Source: Clostridia bacterium
GTDB lineage: Bacteria; Bacillota; Clostridia; Saccharofermentanales; Saccharofermentanaceae
Reading direction: 5' to 3'
DNA length: 11,035 nt
Assembly: GCA_017881645.1 (NCBI GenBank)
Contig: JADGQQ010000057.1
Location: 1-11,035, forward strand
The number at the start of each line of letters is the position of its first letter. The first letter of the stretch is position 1. The position numbers were made by a program, and so were the translations under genes. The notes below the pieces were generated by a model, which did no database searches, was not told where the DNA came from, and was given only the letters and a program-made list of their open reading frames with translations. Of the stretch, positions 1 to 6,644 are shown one piece after another.

Positions 1-629
1 TCCAGCGATCCTTGAAAACGTGTCTGCGGAAAAACAAATCGATTCGGATTACCGTCCCTTGCGGCGAGGTCGATCTTCGGACCTCCAGGATAACCTAGTC
101 CGATGGCCCGTGCAATTTTGTCGAAAGCTTCACCGGCAGCATCATCACGTGTTCTTGCCAGAATCTCATACGCCCCGTAATCAGATACGTACACGATGTG
201 GCTGTGTCCGCCGGAAACGACAAGACAAATGAATGGCGGTTCCAGAGTCATGTCCGACAAGTAATTTGCGGCAATATGACCTTCAATATGTCCTACGCCA
301 ACAATAGGAAGTCCGGTAACTTCAGAAATACCTTTCGCTGCTGAAATACCAACAAGAAGGGCACCCACAAGCCCGGGACCTTTTGTTACGCATACTGCAG
401 AAAGTTCACGGTAAGTAACAGATGCCTCTGTCATTGCTTGCTTAATGGTGGGCAGAATGGCTTCAACGTGCATACGTGAAGCAAGTTCAGGAACAACCCC
501 TCCGTATACCGAATGAAAATCCGCCTGTGAGGCAATGACATTCGACAAAATATGCCTGCCGTCCTTTACAACGGAGCAACTCGTCTCGTCACATGAAGAT
601 TCGATTCCCATTGTAAGTATGGTGTTCAT
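1..629 (-). CDS. tsaD: TsaD, tRNA N6-threonylcarbamoyladenosine transferase, 3' end cut by the window
   Basis: TsaD (Gcp/YgjD family) transfers threonylcarbamoyl from threonylcarbamoyl-AMP to A37 of ANN-decoding tRNAs in the cytoplasm, working with TsaB and TsaE. The visible 209 residues begin MNTILTMGIESSCDETSCSV, the usual ASKHA N-terminus. The metal-binding HxxxH motif is present (HIEGH, H114 and H118), followed by VVSGGHS (137-143), DDAAGEAFDKIAR (162-174) and GLGYPGGP (177-184). Family members run to about 340 residues, so roughly the last 130 lie beyond base 1. The ATG at 629 is chosen because AGGAGA sits 7 bases upstream (636-641); a second ATG at 611 has no such site. It follows uppP by 22 bases and is probably the last visible gene of the corA-hydrolase-uppP-tsaD run. 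No key residue is missing in the part seen. Its partners TsaB, TsaC and TsaE are not in the window. Confidence 0.96.
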   Translation of the reverse strand, partial: MNTILTMGIESSCDETSCSVVKDGRHILSNVIASQADFHSVYGGVVPELASRMHVEAILPTIKQAMTEASVTYRELSAVCVTKGPGLVGALLVGISAAKGISEVTGLPIVGVGHIEGHIAANYLSDMTLEPPFICLVVSGGHSHIVYVSDYGAYEILARTRDDAAGEAFDKIARAIGLGYPGGPKIDLAARDGNPNRFVFPQTRFQGSL

Positions 630-651
630 TCTGCATCTCCTGTAAGAAGTA

Positions 652-1446
652 TCATTTGAATACAATATGGAAAATATTTTGATCCATAAGAATCAATATT
701 CCCAATATTGCCACATAACCTCCGCAGATGGCAATACCGGTTCGTGTGAGTTTTTTGATCATAAGCCGCATTACTGCATATCCGGAGAGTCCGGCAGCAG
801 CAATTCCGATGACTATCGGCAAAGTCTGATCAGTTGTCAGAGTTGATTTTCCTTGAAATAAATCCAGCATATCCAAAAGAAATGAACCGAGAATAGCTGG
901 AATAGACATGAGAAAAGCGAACCGGATCGCATCTTCTCTTTTTACTTTTCGAAACAATAACGCCGCCAGAACCGTACCCGAACGGGATACTGCCGGAAGA
1001 ATGGCAATCGCCTGGCCAATACCGGCAATCAGGGCGTCAAGCCAGCTTATTTCGTCTATTGTTTTCGTACCTTCCTTAACCATTAGCGCGGCAAGAAGAA
1101 TAATTCCGGTAAAAACAAATTCGATTCCCAGGGTCCTTCCGCCAAAAGCCTTATCAATGAGATCTTTCCCAAGAACAGCAAATAGAACTGCAGGTATCGT
1201 TGACACAAGCAAAAGCCAAGTCATCTTCCCGAAAATATTCTTAAGAATAGCAGCAATCTCACGACGCATGACAACAAATACGGCAATGAGTGTTCCAACA
1301 TGTAGAAGCGAATAAAAAGCCAGCAGATCTTGATGTTGGATCCCCATGAGTTTTTCAGTTAATACGAGATGTCCCGAACTTGAAACCGGAAGGAATTCCG
1401 TTATCCCCTGCACAAGACCGAATATGATTGCCTGCCACCATGTCAT
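652..1446 (-). CDS. uppP: UppP (BacA), undecaprenyl-diphosphate phosphatase
   Basis: UppP is an integral membrane enzyme that removes a phosphate from undecaprenyl pyrophosphate, regenerating the lipid carrier for peptidoglycan and other wall polymers; extra copies can give bacitracin resistance. The protein is 264 residues, the usual size, and very hydrophobic throughout. Signature 1 is present as QGITEFLPVSSSGH (13-26), with Q13 and E17 forming the accepted (E/Q)xxxE pair and H26. Signature 2 reads PAVSRSGTV (151-159) instead of the usual PGxSRSxxT: S154 and R155 are kept, but Gly is Ala and the last Thr is Val. Translation could start upstream at 1566, but that would add 40 non-family residues and overlap the gene before it. 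The ATG at 1446 has a strong GGAGGAAG site 4 bases upstream and gives the canonical N-terminus MTWWQAIIFGLVQGITEF. It sits 22 bases from both neighbours. Confidence 0.95.
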   Translation of the reverse strand: MTWWQAIIFGLVQGITEFLPVSSSGHLVLTEKLMGIQHQDLLAFYSLLHVGTLIAVFVVMRREIAAILKNIFGKMTWLLLVSTIPAVLFAVLGKDLIDKAFGGRTLGIEFVFTGIILLAALMVKEGTKTIDEISWLDALIAGIGQAIAILPAVSRSGTVLAALLFRKVKREDAIRFAFLMSIPAILGSFLLDMLDLFQGKSTLTTDQTLPIVIGIAAAGLSGYAVMRLMIKKLTRTGIAICGGYVAILGILILMDQNIFHIVFK

Positions 1447-1450
1447 TTTA

Positions 1451-1458
1451 CTTCCTCC
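1451..1458 (-). promoter_or_regulatory. Ribosome binding site that fixes the uppP start
   Basis: The minus strand reads GGAGGAAG followed by TAAA and the ATG at 1446. It lies in the 22-base gap after the hydrolase stop codon. It decides against the upstream in-frame start at 1566, which would run through the end of the hydrolase gene. Confidence 0.85.
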
Positions 1459-1468
1459 ATATGAATCA

Positions 1469-2479
1469 TTATTGAAAGTGAACGGATAAAAAATCAAGGA
1501 TCGATTGTCTGTATTGAACCGGATCGGATTCATAGGATCCAACATATCCCGCACCGGGAAAAACATGGGAGGATGTAGTACTCGGATGCAGACGCTCCCG
1601 TTCCGCTACAATCTGTGAAATTTTGTCGGCTCCGATAAACTTATCCTGATCGCCATACAGGATGCATATAGGTATTTGAAGCCGTGATATTTCAGCTGAC
1701 AGGTTTACACTGGATTTTTCACCTGCTGAAATACGGATCGCATAGGGAACTGTATATTGCGTCAAAAAGCCGAATTGACTCGCTTCTTTGACTTTGGGGC
1801 GAATATAATCATCCGAATTTTTTGCCGGTGAATCCAAAATGAGTCCGACTACATAACTTCTGTCAAAAGCTAAATCTTCTATATTCTTGTCGTAATTTTT
1901 GTTGTACTCACCTGCAGCCGGAAGCTTATCCAGAGCAAGCAAAGCAGATGAGCATCCTGATCCAACGCCGTACAAAATAACGTTTGTAGTGACCGATATC
2001 TTTCGAACCTGATCAATCGCTCCGATAACGTCTTTCCATTCCAGATATCCGTATCCGGAAATGGTTCCGTCAGACTCACCGCTGTTTCGCAAATCAAAAA
2101 GAAACACATTATAACCCGCATGCAGCATGTCTTCGACAAGATCTACCGTATCTACATCAAACGGCATACGATTTGACGAAGTATCATGAACAAGAATGAT
2201 TGTACTTTTCGGATGGTCCGTCTTAAAAAACCAGCCCGACAAATGTGTCTGCTGATCAAATGAAATAAAACTCGTAGGAGAATAGTTCGGAAGGATATTT
2301 GACGGAATATTGGATAATTCCTTCTTATCCAGACTCATCATTTGATTGGCTGTATTGGCCGTAAGAGCTATGCCTGAAATAAGGAATATTGCGATAATGC
2401 TTAATACAAGAGCCAGTCGAACAATGATGCGAGGTATACTGATCCGAGCCCCTGATTGGCGGCTTACTCCCTTTGCCAT
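1469..2479 (-). CDS. Membrane-anchored alpha/beta-hydrolase-fold protein with an apparently degenerate active site
   Basis: This 336-residue protein has a basic N-terminus, one transmembrane segment (about 19-41) and an alpha/beta-hydrolase domain (about 65-336), so the domain probably lies outside the membrane. The layout resembles B. subtilis YqkD-type proteins. Fold landmarks are TIILVHD (93-99), DLRNSGESDG (129-138), the elbow region ILYGVGSGCSSALLAL (168-183), ILYGDQD (273-279, acid candidate D279) and HVFPGAGYVGSY (305-316). The nucleophile elbow, normally GxSxG, reads G171-V-G173-S-G175, so glycine stands where the serine should be. The usual 'GAGH..SY' histidine is Tyr312, and the oxyanion-region HG is HD. 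Loss of hydrolase activity is an inference; S174 and H305 lie close by and could be used in an unusual arrangement. The substrate is unknown. It starts 16 bases after corA, with AAGGG about 9 bases before the ATG. The family is secure, the function is not. Confidence 0.85.
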   Translation of the reverse strand: MAKGVSRQSGARISIPRIIVRLALVLSIIAIFLISGIALTANTANQMMSLDKKELSNIPSNILPNYSPTSFISFDQQTHLSGWFFKTDHPKSTIILVHDTSSNRMPFDVDTVDLVEDMLHAGYNVFLFDLRNSGESDGTISGYGYLEWKDVIGAIDQVRKISVTTNVILYGVGSGCSSALLALDKLPAAGEYNKNYDKNIEDLAFDRSYVVGLILDSPAKNSDDYIRPKVKEASQFGFLTQYTVPYAIRISAGEKSSVNLSAEISRLQIPICILYGDQDKFIGADKISQIVAERERLHPSTTSSHVFPGAGYVGSYESDPVQYRQSILDFLSVHFQ

Positions 2480-2495
2480 ATCCTGTTCCCTTCTT

Positions 2496-3470
2496 CTAAA
2501 GCATCCGTTTGCGCTTTAAAATAACAACGGTTCCAACGATGCAGATGACGCAAAAAACAAGAACGCCAATAAACGGAAGCGGCTGTGATCTAAAATCGTT
2601 ATTCCAGGGCATCGGTACGTTCTGTCCGAAAAAGCTGGTGATAACGGTGGGTACAGATAGAACGATCGTTGCTGCGGCCATAATTTTCATGATAACGTTC
2701 ATATTGTTATTGATAATGGACGCATAGGCATCCATCGTGCCGTTTACAATGGAAGCATAAATATCAGCCATCTCACGAGCCTGTTTGAACTCAATGAGTA
2801 CATCTTCCAGAAGATCTTCATCATCCTCATACTGTTTAACAATACGGCCTCTCATAAGCTTCTCAAGCACCGCTTCATTCGATTTAAGAGATGTTGAAAA
2901 GTAGATCAACGATTTGCCAAGCTCAAGATGTTTATACAAGTCCTTATTACTGATGGATTTGGCGAGTTCTCTCTCGGATGCGTCTAATGTCTTATCCATA
3001 TATCTCAAAAGTTTCAGGTAATCCTTGGCTCCGGCCAGAAGGATCTGGTAGGCAAAGCGCGTGCGGAAGTTTACAATAAAATCGCGCACACGATTCGCGG
3101 AAAATTGATCAAGAACCGGTGCATCCCGCAGAGAAATTGTAAGAAGGTTATGCTTCATAATAATGATTCCCAATGGAGCGGTCTCATAATGAATATTCTG
3201 GCCTTCTTTTCGAACATACGGAATATCAATGATCAGGAGAACATCACCCGTATCGTCATCAAGATCAATACGCGGTCTCTCTTCTTCGTCAAGCGGGTAT
3301 CTCAGGAATTCGGAAGGCAGTCCGGTTTTCTCTTCAACATGATGCAGTTCATCCTCGGTAGGAGCATACATGTTGATCCAGCAATCATCGCGAATTTCGT
3401 CAATTCGTTCGAGATGATTCACCATCTTTCCTTTTACGGCGATTTGCTTTGTGACATACATTTCCAACAT
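2496..3470 (-). CDS. corA: CorA-family divalent cation (Mg2+/Co2+) transporter with a GQN motif
   Basis: CorA proteins form pentameric inner-membrane channels for Mg2+, with a large cytoplasmic domain that senses Mg2+. The protein is 324 residues, the usual length. A soluble alpha/beta domain (about 1-150) leads into long helices rich in charged residues (about 150-260), then TM1 (about 261-281) and TM2 (about 300-318), ending in a basic tail, KRKRML. The selectivity motif after TM1, almost always GMN, reads GQN here (282-284) in FFGQNVPMPW. The short outer loop holds NNDFRSQPLP. The ATG at 3470 follows GGAGGAG at 6-7 bases, a very strong site; the alternative Met4 has none. It is the first gene of the run to tsaD and is preceded by a terminator-like hairpin with no convincing promoter in between. 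A different ion preference (for example Co2+ or Zn2+ export, as in ZntB-like relatives) cannot be excluded. Confidence 0.9.
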   Translation of the reverse strand: MLEMYVTKQIAVKGKMVNHLERIDEIRDDCWINMYAPTEDELHHVEEKTGLPSEFLRYPLDEEERPRIDLDDDTGDVLLIIDIPYVRKEGQNIHYETAPLGIIIMKHNLLTISLRDAPVLDQFSANRVRDFIVNFRTRFAYQILLAGAKDYLKLLRYMDKTLDASERELAKSISNKDLYKHLELGKSLIYFSTSLKSNEAVLEKLMRGRIVKQYEDDEDLLEDVLIEFKQAREMADIYASIVNGTMDAYASIINNNMNVIMKIMAAATIVLSVPTVITSFFGQNVPMPWNNDFRSQPLPFIGVLVFCVICIVGTVVILKRKRML

Positions 3471-3499
3471 AATATTCTCCTCCTTCCTGAAATAGCTCT

Positions 3500-3581
3500 A
3501 TTACTCTTACGATTTTGCCGCACACAAAAAATCGATGCAAGTTACAAATATCATTTTTCCTGCATCGACTAAGAGCGTAAT
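3500..3581 (-). other. Possible structured RNA leader enclosing a terminator hairpin upstream of corA
   Basis: On the minus strand ATTACGCTCTTA (3581-3570) can pair with TAAGAGTAAT (3509-3500), giving ten pairs with one 2-base GC bulge. A further T-A pair and a G-T wobble are possible outside. This outer helix encloses the terminator-like hairpin at 3532-3568 and its U-run. The pairing is seen directly. A regulatory role is inferred: the structure ends 30 bases before the corA ATG, and I see no good promoter between the hairpin and corA. I do not recognise an M-box or any other known riboswitch core. It could simply be the folded 3' end of the dut message. Confidence 0.4.
3526..3568 (-). terminator. 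Intrinsic terminator between dut and corA
   Basis: Minus-strand TCGATGCAGG (3568-3559) pairs with CTTGCATCGA (3541-3532): ten pairs, one of them G-T, around a 17-base loop. Six T follow at 3531-3526. It lies 84 bases past the dut stop and 55 bases before the corA start. It probably ends the zapA-U32-dut transcript. It could also act as an attenuator for corA. Confidence 0.75.
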
Positions 3582-3582
3582 A

Positions 3583-3591
3583 ATTTTACCA
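3583..3591 (-). promoter_or_regulatory. Candidate extended -10 (TGGTAAAAT) upstream of corA
   Basis: The minus strand reads TGG then TAAAAT, an extended -10 with five of six matches to TATAAT. The -35 at the proper distance (TAGTAA) is poor. Transcription from here would begin near 3576 and still pass through the terminator hairpin before corA, so any such transcript would be subject to termination. AT-rich sequence makes chance matches likely. Confidence 0.22.
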
Positions 3592-3652
3592 TTTCAAAAG
3601 ACGAGTTACTACCCTTGATTTGAAAACCATTTGAATGATAATTGAATGAATA

Positions 3653-4165
3653 TCAGACTCCGGTCGAACCAAAGCCGCCCATACGATTACTGCCAATTTC
3701 ATCGAGAGACGATACTTCCAGAAAAGATGCCTGAGAAACTTTGGCAAAAACCATTTGTGCAATTTTATCTCCGATTCGTATCTTGTATGTACCGTGCCGG
3801 TTAGTCCGCTCATCCAACAAAAGGCGTACGGAATCATCGCTCATATGAGGCAGATAGGAAGCATTGTGCATAATAATGCAAATTTCGTCTCTATATCCCG
3901 AATCAATGGTGCCCGGACTGTTAGGAATTCGAAGCATAGTTCGAAGCGATATGCCGCTGCGGGGACGAATTTGTGCTTCATATCCCTCAGGAATTGCCAT
4001 AGCCAGACCTGTCGGGATCAATTTTGTCTCTCCGGGCTGAAGAATTACTTCTTCAGCAGCATACAAATCCATTCCGGCATCGTGAACATGCGCATAGGAT
4101 GGAATTACACACGTTGGGCGCATTCTCATAATATGTACGCAAACCGCATCGATCTTTTCTTCCAT
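3653..4165 (-). CDS. dut: Dut, deoxyuridine 5'-triphosphate nucleotidohydrolase (trimeric type)
   Basis: Dut splits dUTP into dUMP and pyrophosphate in the cytoplasm, keeping uracil out of DNA and supplying dUMP for thymidylate synthesis. The 170-residue protein carries all five motifs of the trimeric family in order: DAGMDLYA (29-36), RPRSGIS (67-73), GTIDSGYRDEI (85-95, with the catalytic Asp and Tyr), GDKIAQMVF (132-140) and RMGGFGSTG (161-169, the C-terminal arm that closes over the nucleotide). The protein is longer than the roughly 150-residue enzymes because of extra sequence between motifs 3 and 4 (about 101-126, charged). The start at 4165 is chosen because AAAGGA (4173-4178) lies 7 bases upstream and the N-terminus matches the family. 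Starting at 4306 would overlap the U32 gene heavily. The gap to the U32 stop codon is 13 bases, so the two are probably cotranscribed. Dut is a likely active enzyme. Confidence 0.96.
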   Translation of the reverse strand: MEEKIDAVCVHIMRMRPTCVIPSYAHVHDAGMDLYAAEEVILQPGETKLIPTGLAMAIPEGYEAQIRPRSGISLRTMLRIPNSPGTIDSGYRDEICIIMHNASYLPHMSDDSVRLLLDERTNRHGTYKIRIGDKIAQMVFAKVSQASFLEVSSLDEIGSNRMGGFGSTGV

Positions 4166-4178
4166 AAAAGCGTCCTTT

Positions 4179-6644
4179 CTATACTGAAATTGAAGAACGG
4201 ATATTTTGAACGATTTGTCTACGGTCTTCTGGTGATTCGTCAAGAAAGCGAAGTGTATGCGATATCGGAATGCCAATGTTCCTGCAGGTTTGAAGCAACT
4301 CATCACTTACAGAAGCATGCAAAGGCCCAAGTATATCAGCTGTGCATGGTCCGGAATGCGTAATGACCGGAAGTGTTTTCCCTTTTAATGAATCTTCATC
4401 TTCAGGGTTCTGCGTCCGAAGCGAAAAGAAAAGTGAATCTTCATTGCATTTTCTGCAGCCTGATACGTGTTTCCCGACCGGACAGAATTCTGTCTGCATC
4501 CATTCGATACGCCCGTATCTGTGAAGCGAAATATAGGTTGACCTGATGTCTTCCGAAGACCTCAGTTTTTCAAGAATTTCCTGTATTTCGCGATCCTTCA
4601 GTTCATATGACGGAGCAAATGCAAACGGGTGCATTGAAAATGCTTCGATGACGGACTCGGTATTATACAGGTTCGCAAATCCGCTGATCCATAATGTGCC
4701 CGTACCAGCCTGCAGATTAGTCGAAACCATGCCGGCAAACGAATCACCGCATGTGGCTTTCACAGCTTGTATGGCTTGATGAACGATCCTTGCAACATTA
4801 TCTTTATACGCTCCCGGAAGCCATAACAATACTTTTGCATCGGGCTCATCCTGAAGTATAGATTTTATCGCCTGCGTGCCGGATTCCGTCAGACATTGGA
4901 ATATGGAAAAACTATAATAATCTGCACCGACGGACAAAGATCCGGCAGACAACCGATTGAGATCCAAATAATTGACATGGATAATGTCATGTATAGGGCC
5001 CTGTATGACGCCGGAATTTTGCTCGTCCGGAATCAACGCGGATAATGCAGGATAATTAGCAGCCACAGGAATCTCTTTTGTAAGCGAATGTTTTGCATCC
5101 AGGATTAACTGTTCCAGTGCCGAGAATCCCTGTCGTCGAATGTCATTAATAACCGAGACCGGAACACACAAAGAAATATCCGGCTGAACTTCAAGGAACA
5201 CAATGGAAAATGGCGATGATTTTGATTTCATGAGCTGTTCGGATATGCGGGAGACGGATAATTCCGGCGATGATTCATTGGGTATAATCTGAACTGAATA
5301 TGTTGTCTGCAAATTCTGCCAGATGCCTTCAGTCACGGTAAGTATCAGATCCAGATTTTCCGCATTATTTTTGTTCCGCACAAGATGCATGCGGATCGGA
5401 GTCTTTTGTGCTGTTTTTCCTGATAAAAGATCTCTTGTATAGGATACTTCAGACATTTGGTATACGGATGCTCCGTCCGGAACTTTTTCGATCATTTGCG
5501 GATGTAGACCTTTGACTTGTAAGACATCTCCCATGACTTCAATGGAACCAATTGGAAAACTAGCTATCTCTGCTTCTTTCATGCGAATGGACAGATAATC
5601 TCCTCGAACCGGAATTGCAGCATTCGAATGACGAAGAGTAAGTGTACCGAGACGCGGATTTCTCTTTATTACGACTCCAAGAAGAACGCCGTATCGTCCG
5701 CTGTATTCTCCGGAAAGCAGATCGCCCTTTTTAACTCCCTGAAGGTATTGCGACGTAAAACTTCCGCCGCGGTTAAATGCCAGCAACAAATGATTCTTCC
5801 GCCGTTCTTCAGCGAACGCAGCATCTTCTCCGGCAAGGATACTGTCAATCAACTCTCTATACGCTCTGACAGTTACTGCCACATAAGATGCTTCTTTCAT
5901 CCGGCCTTCAATTTTAAATGAATGCACCCCGGCGCGAATCAATTCACGGAGAAAGTCAGCACCGCTTTGATCCTTAGGTGACAGCAGTCGCGCAGGCAAA
6001 GATTCGCTTCCTGCGGATGTCAATAATTTGAAACGGGTACGGCATGGCTGTGCGCAAAGTCCGCGATTGCCGCTTCTGGCACCGTTCCCGTTCATAGCGC
6101 TAAAAAGACACAGACCGGAATAGGATACACAAAGCGCACCATGAATGAATACTTCAATTTCGAGACCTGATTCTGCTGCCTCAGCGGTTCTGCTGCGTAT
6201 TTCATCAGCGGACAATTCACGCGGCAAAACAATACGCTTCAAATGATGGTCTTTTGCCCATTGAATTGATTCATGAGAAAACAAATTCATTTGTGTACTG
6301 GCATGCAGAGGAATATAGGGATATTTGCTGCAGAGAAGTCTTGTCAAGCCAATGTCCTGCACAATAATTGCATCGACACCGGTCTCATATGCTTGAACGG
6401 CTAATTGAAGCGCATCTTCGATTTCACTGTCATGAATAAGTGTATTTAATGTCAAATAGACAAGAACGCTATGAAGATGTGCATATCCAACTGCTTCGGG
6501 CAGTTCTTCCATAGTAAAATTCTGAGCATTAATTCGTGCATTAAAGGCACCGACACCCAGATAAACTGCGTCTGCACCATTGTCGACCGCAGCGCGCAAA
6601 GATTCCATGGAACCTGCAGGAGCAAGTAATTCAGGCCTATTCAT
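4179..6644 (-). CDS. Large U32-family protein (RlhA/YdcP-like, DUF3656 architecture), probable Fe-S RNA-modifying enzyme
   Basis: The 821-residue protein opens with MNRPELLAPAGSMESLRAAV, the U32 start, and carries the U32 signature EVFIHGALCVSYSGLC. Cysteines 172, 179, 197 and 201 sit where UbiU/UbiV-type proteins bind a 4Fe-4S cluster. FKIEGRMK follows near 236-243. Although named peptidases, characterised relatives (E. coli RlhA, TrhP; UbiU/V) are prephenate- or O2-dependent hydroxylases acting on 23S rRNA, tRNA or ubiquinone precursors. RNA hydroxylation is therefore inferred here, most likely on 23S rRNA as for RlhA. The C-terminal half (about 380-821) resembles the DUF3656-containing form and has a second cysteine group, C721, C730, C733, C767 and C787. 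The start at 6644 has GGAG 7 bases upstream; the adjacent ATG at 6647 is too close to it. Either start overlaps the end of the ZapA-like gene, suggesting translational coupling. Confidence 0.88.
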   Translation of the reverse strand: MNRPELLAPAGSMESLRAAVDNGADAVYLGVGAFNARINAQNFTMEELPEAVGYAHLHSVLVYLTLNTLIHDSEIEDALQLAVQAYETGVDAIIVQDIGLTRLLCSKYPYIPLHASTQMNLFSHESIQWAKDHHLKRIVLPRELSADEIRSRTAEAAESGLEIEVFIHGALCVSYSGLCLFSAMNGNGARSGNRGLCAQPCRTRFKLLTSAGSESLPARLLSPKDQSGADFLRELIRAGVHSFKIEGRMKEASYVAVTVRAYRELIDSILAGEDAAFAEERRKNHLLLAFNRGGSFTSQYLQGVKKGDLLSGEYSGRYGVLLGVVIKRNPRLGTLTLRHSNAAIPVRGDYLSIRMKEAEIASFPIGSIEVMGDVLQVKGLHPQMIEKVPDGASVYQMSEVSYTRDLLSGKTAQKTPIRMHLVRNKNNAENLDLILTVTEGIWQNLQTTYSVQIIPNESSPELSVSRISEQLMKSKSSPFSIVFLEVQPDISLCVPVSVINDIRRQGFSALEQLILDAKHSLTKEIPVAANYPALSALIPDEQNSGVIQGPIHDIIHVNYLDLNRLSAGSLSVGADYYSFSIFQCLTESGTQAIKSILQDEPDAKVLLWLPGAYKDNVARIVHQAIQAVKATCGDSFAGMVSTNLQAGTGTLWISGFANLYNTESVIEAFSMHPFAFAPSYELKDREIQEILEKLRSSEDIRSTYISLHRYGRIEWMQTEFCPVGKHVSGCRKCNEDSLFFSLRTQNPEDEDSLKGKTLPVITHSGPCTADILGPLHASVSDELLQTCRNIGIPISHTLRFLDESPEDRRQIVQNIRSSISV

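Noticed and set aside
20..1315. Plus-strand open frames at 20-232 and 908-1315
   Set aside because: They lie antisense to tsaD and uppP, have no ribosome binding site or recognisable domain, and the opposite strand carries conserved family motifs.
1447..1566. Longer uppP reading frame starting at 1566
   Set aside because: It would overlap the end of the hydrolase gene, add 40 hydrophilic residues not found in the family, and ignore the strong ribosome binding site at 1451-1458.
3500..3581. M-box or manganese (yybP-ykoY) riboswitch before corA
   Set aside because: The available leader is too short and none of the conserved core sequences of either class is visible.
3592..3652. Repeated TTTGAA/ATTGAATGA words after the dut stop
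   Set aside because: Short words in AT-rich sequence without regular spacing; no more than chance can be argued.
4166..4306. Longer dut reading frame starting at 4306
   Set aside because: It overlaps the U32 gene by more than 120 bases, while the ATG at 4165 has AAAGGA at the right spacing and the family N-terminus.
3755..4363. A 202-codon plus-strand open frame
   Set aside because: It is antisense to dut and the end of the U32 gene, both with conserved motifs. Its composition (many Cys, His, Arg and Ser) looks like a shadow frame.
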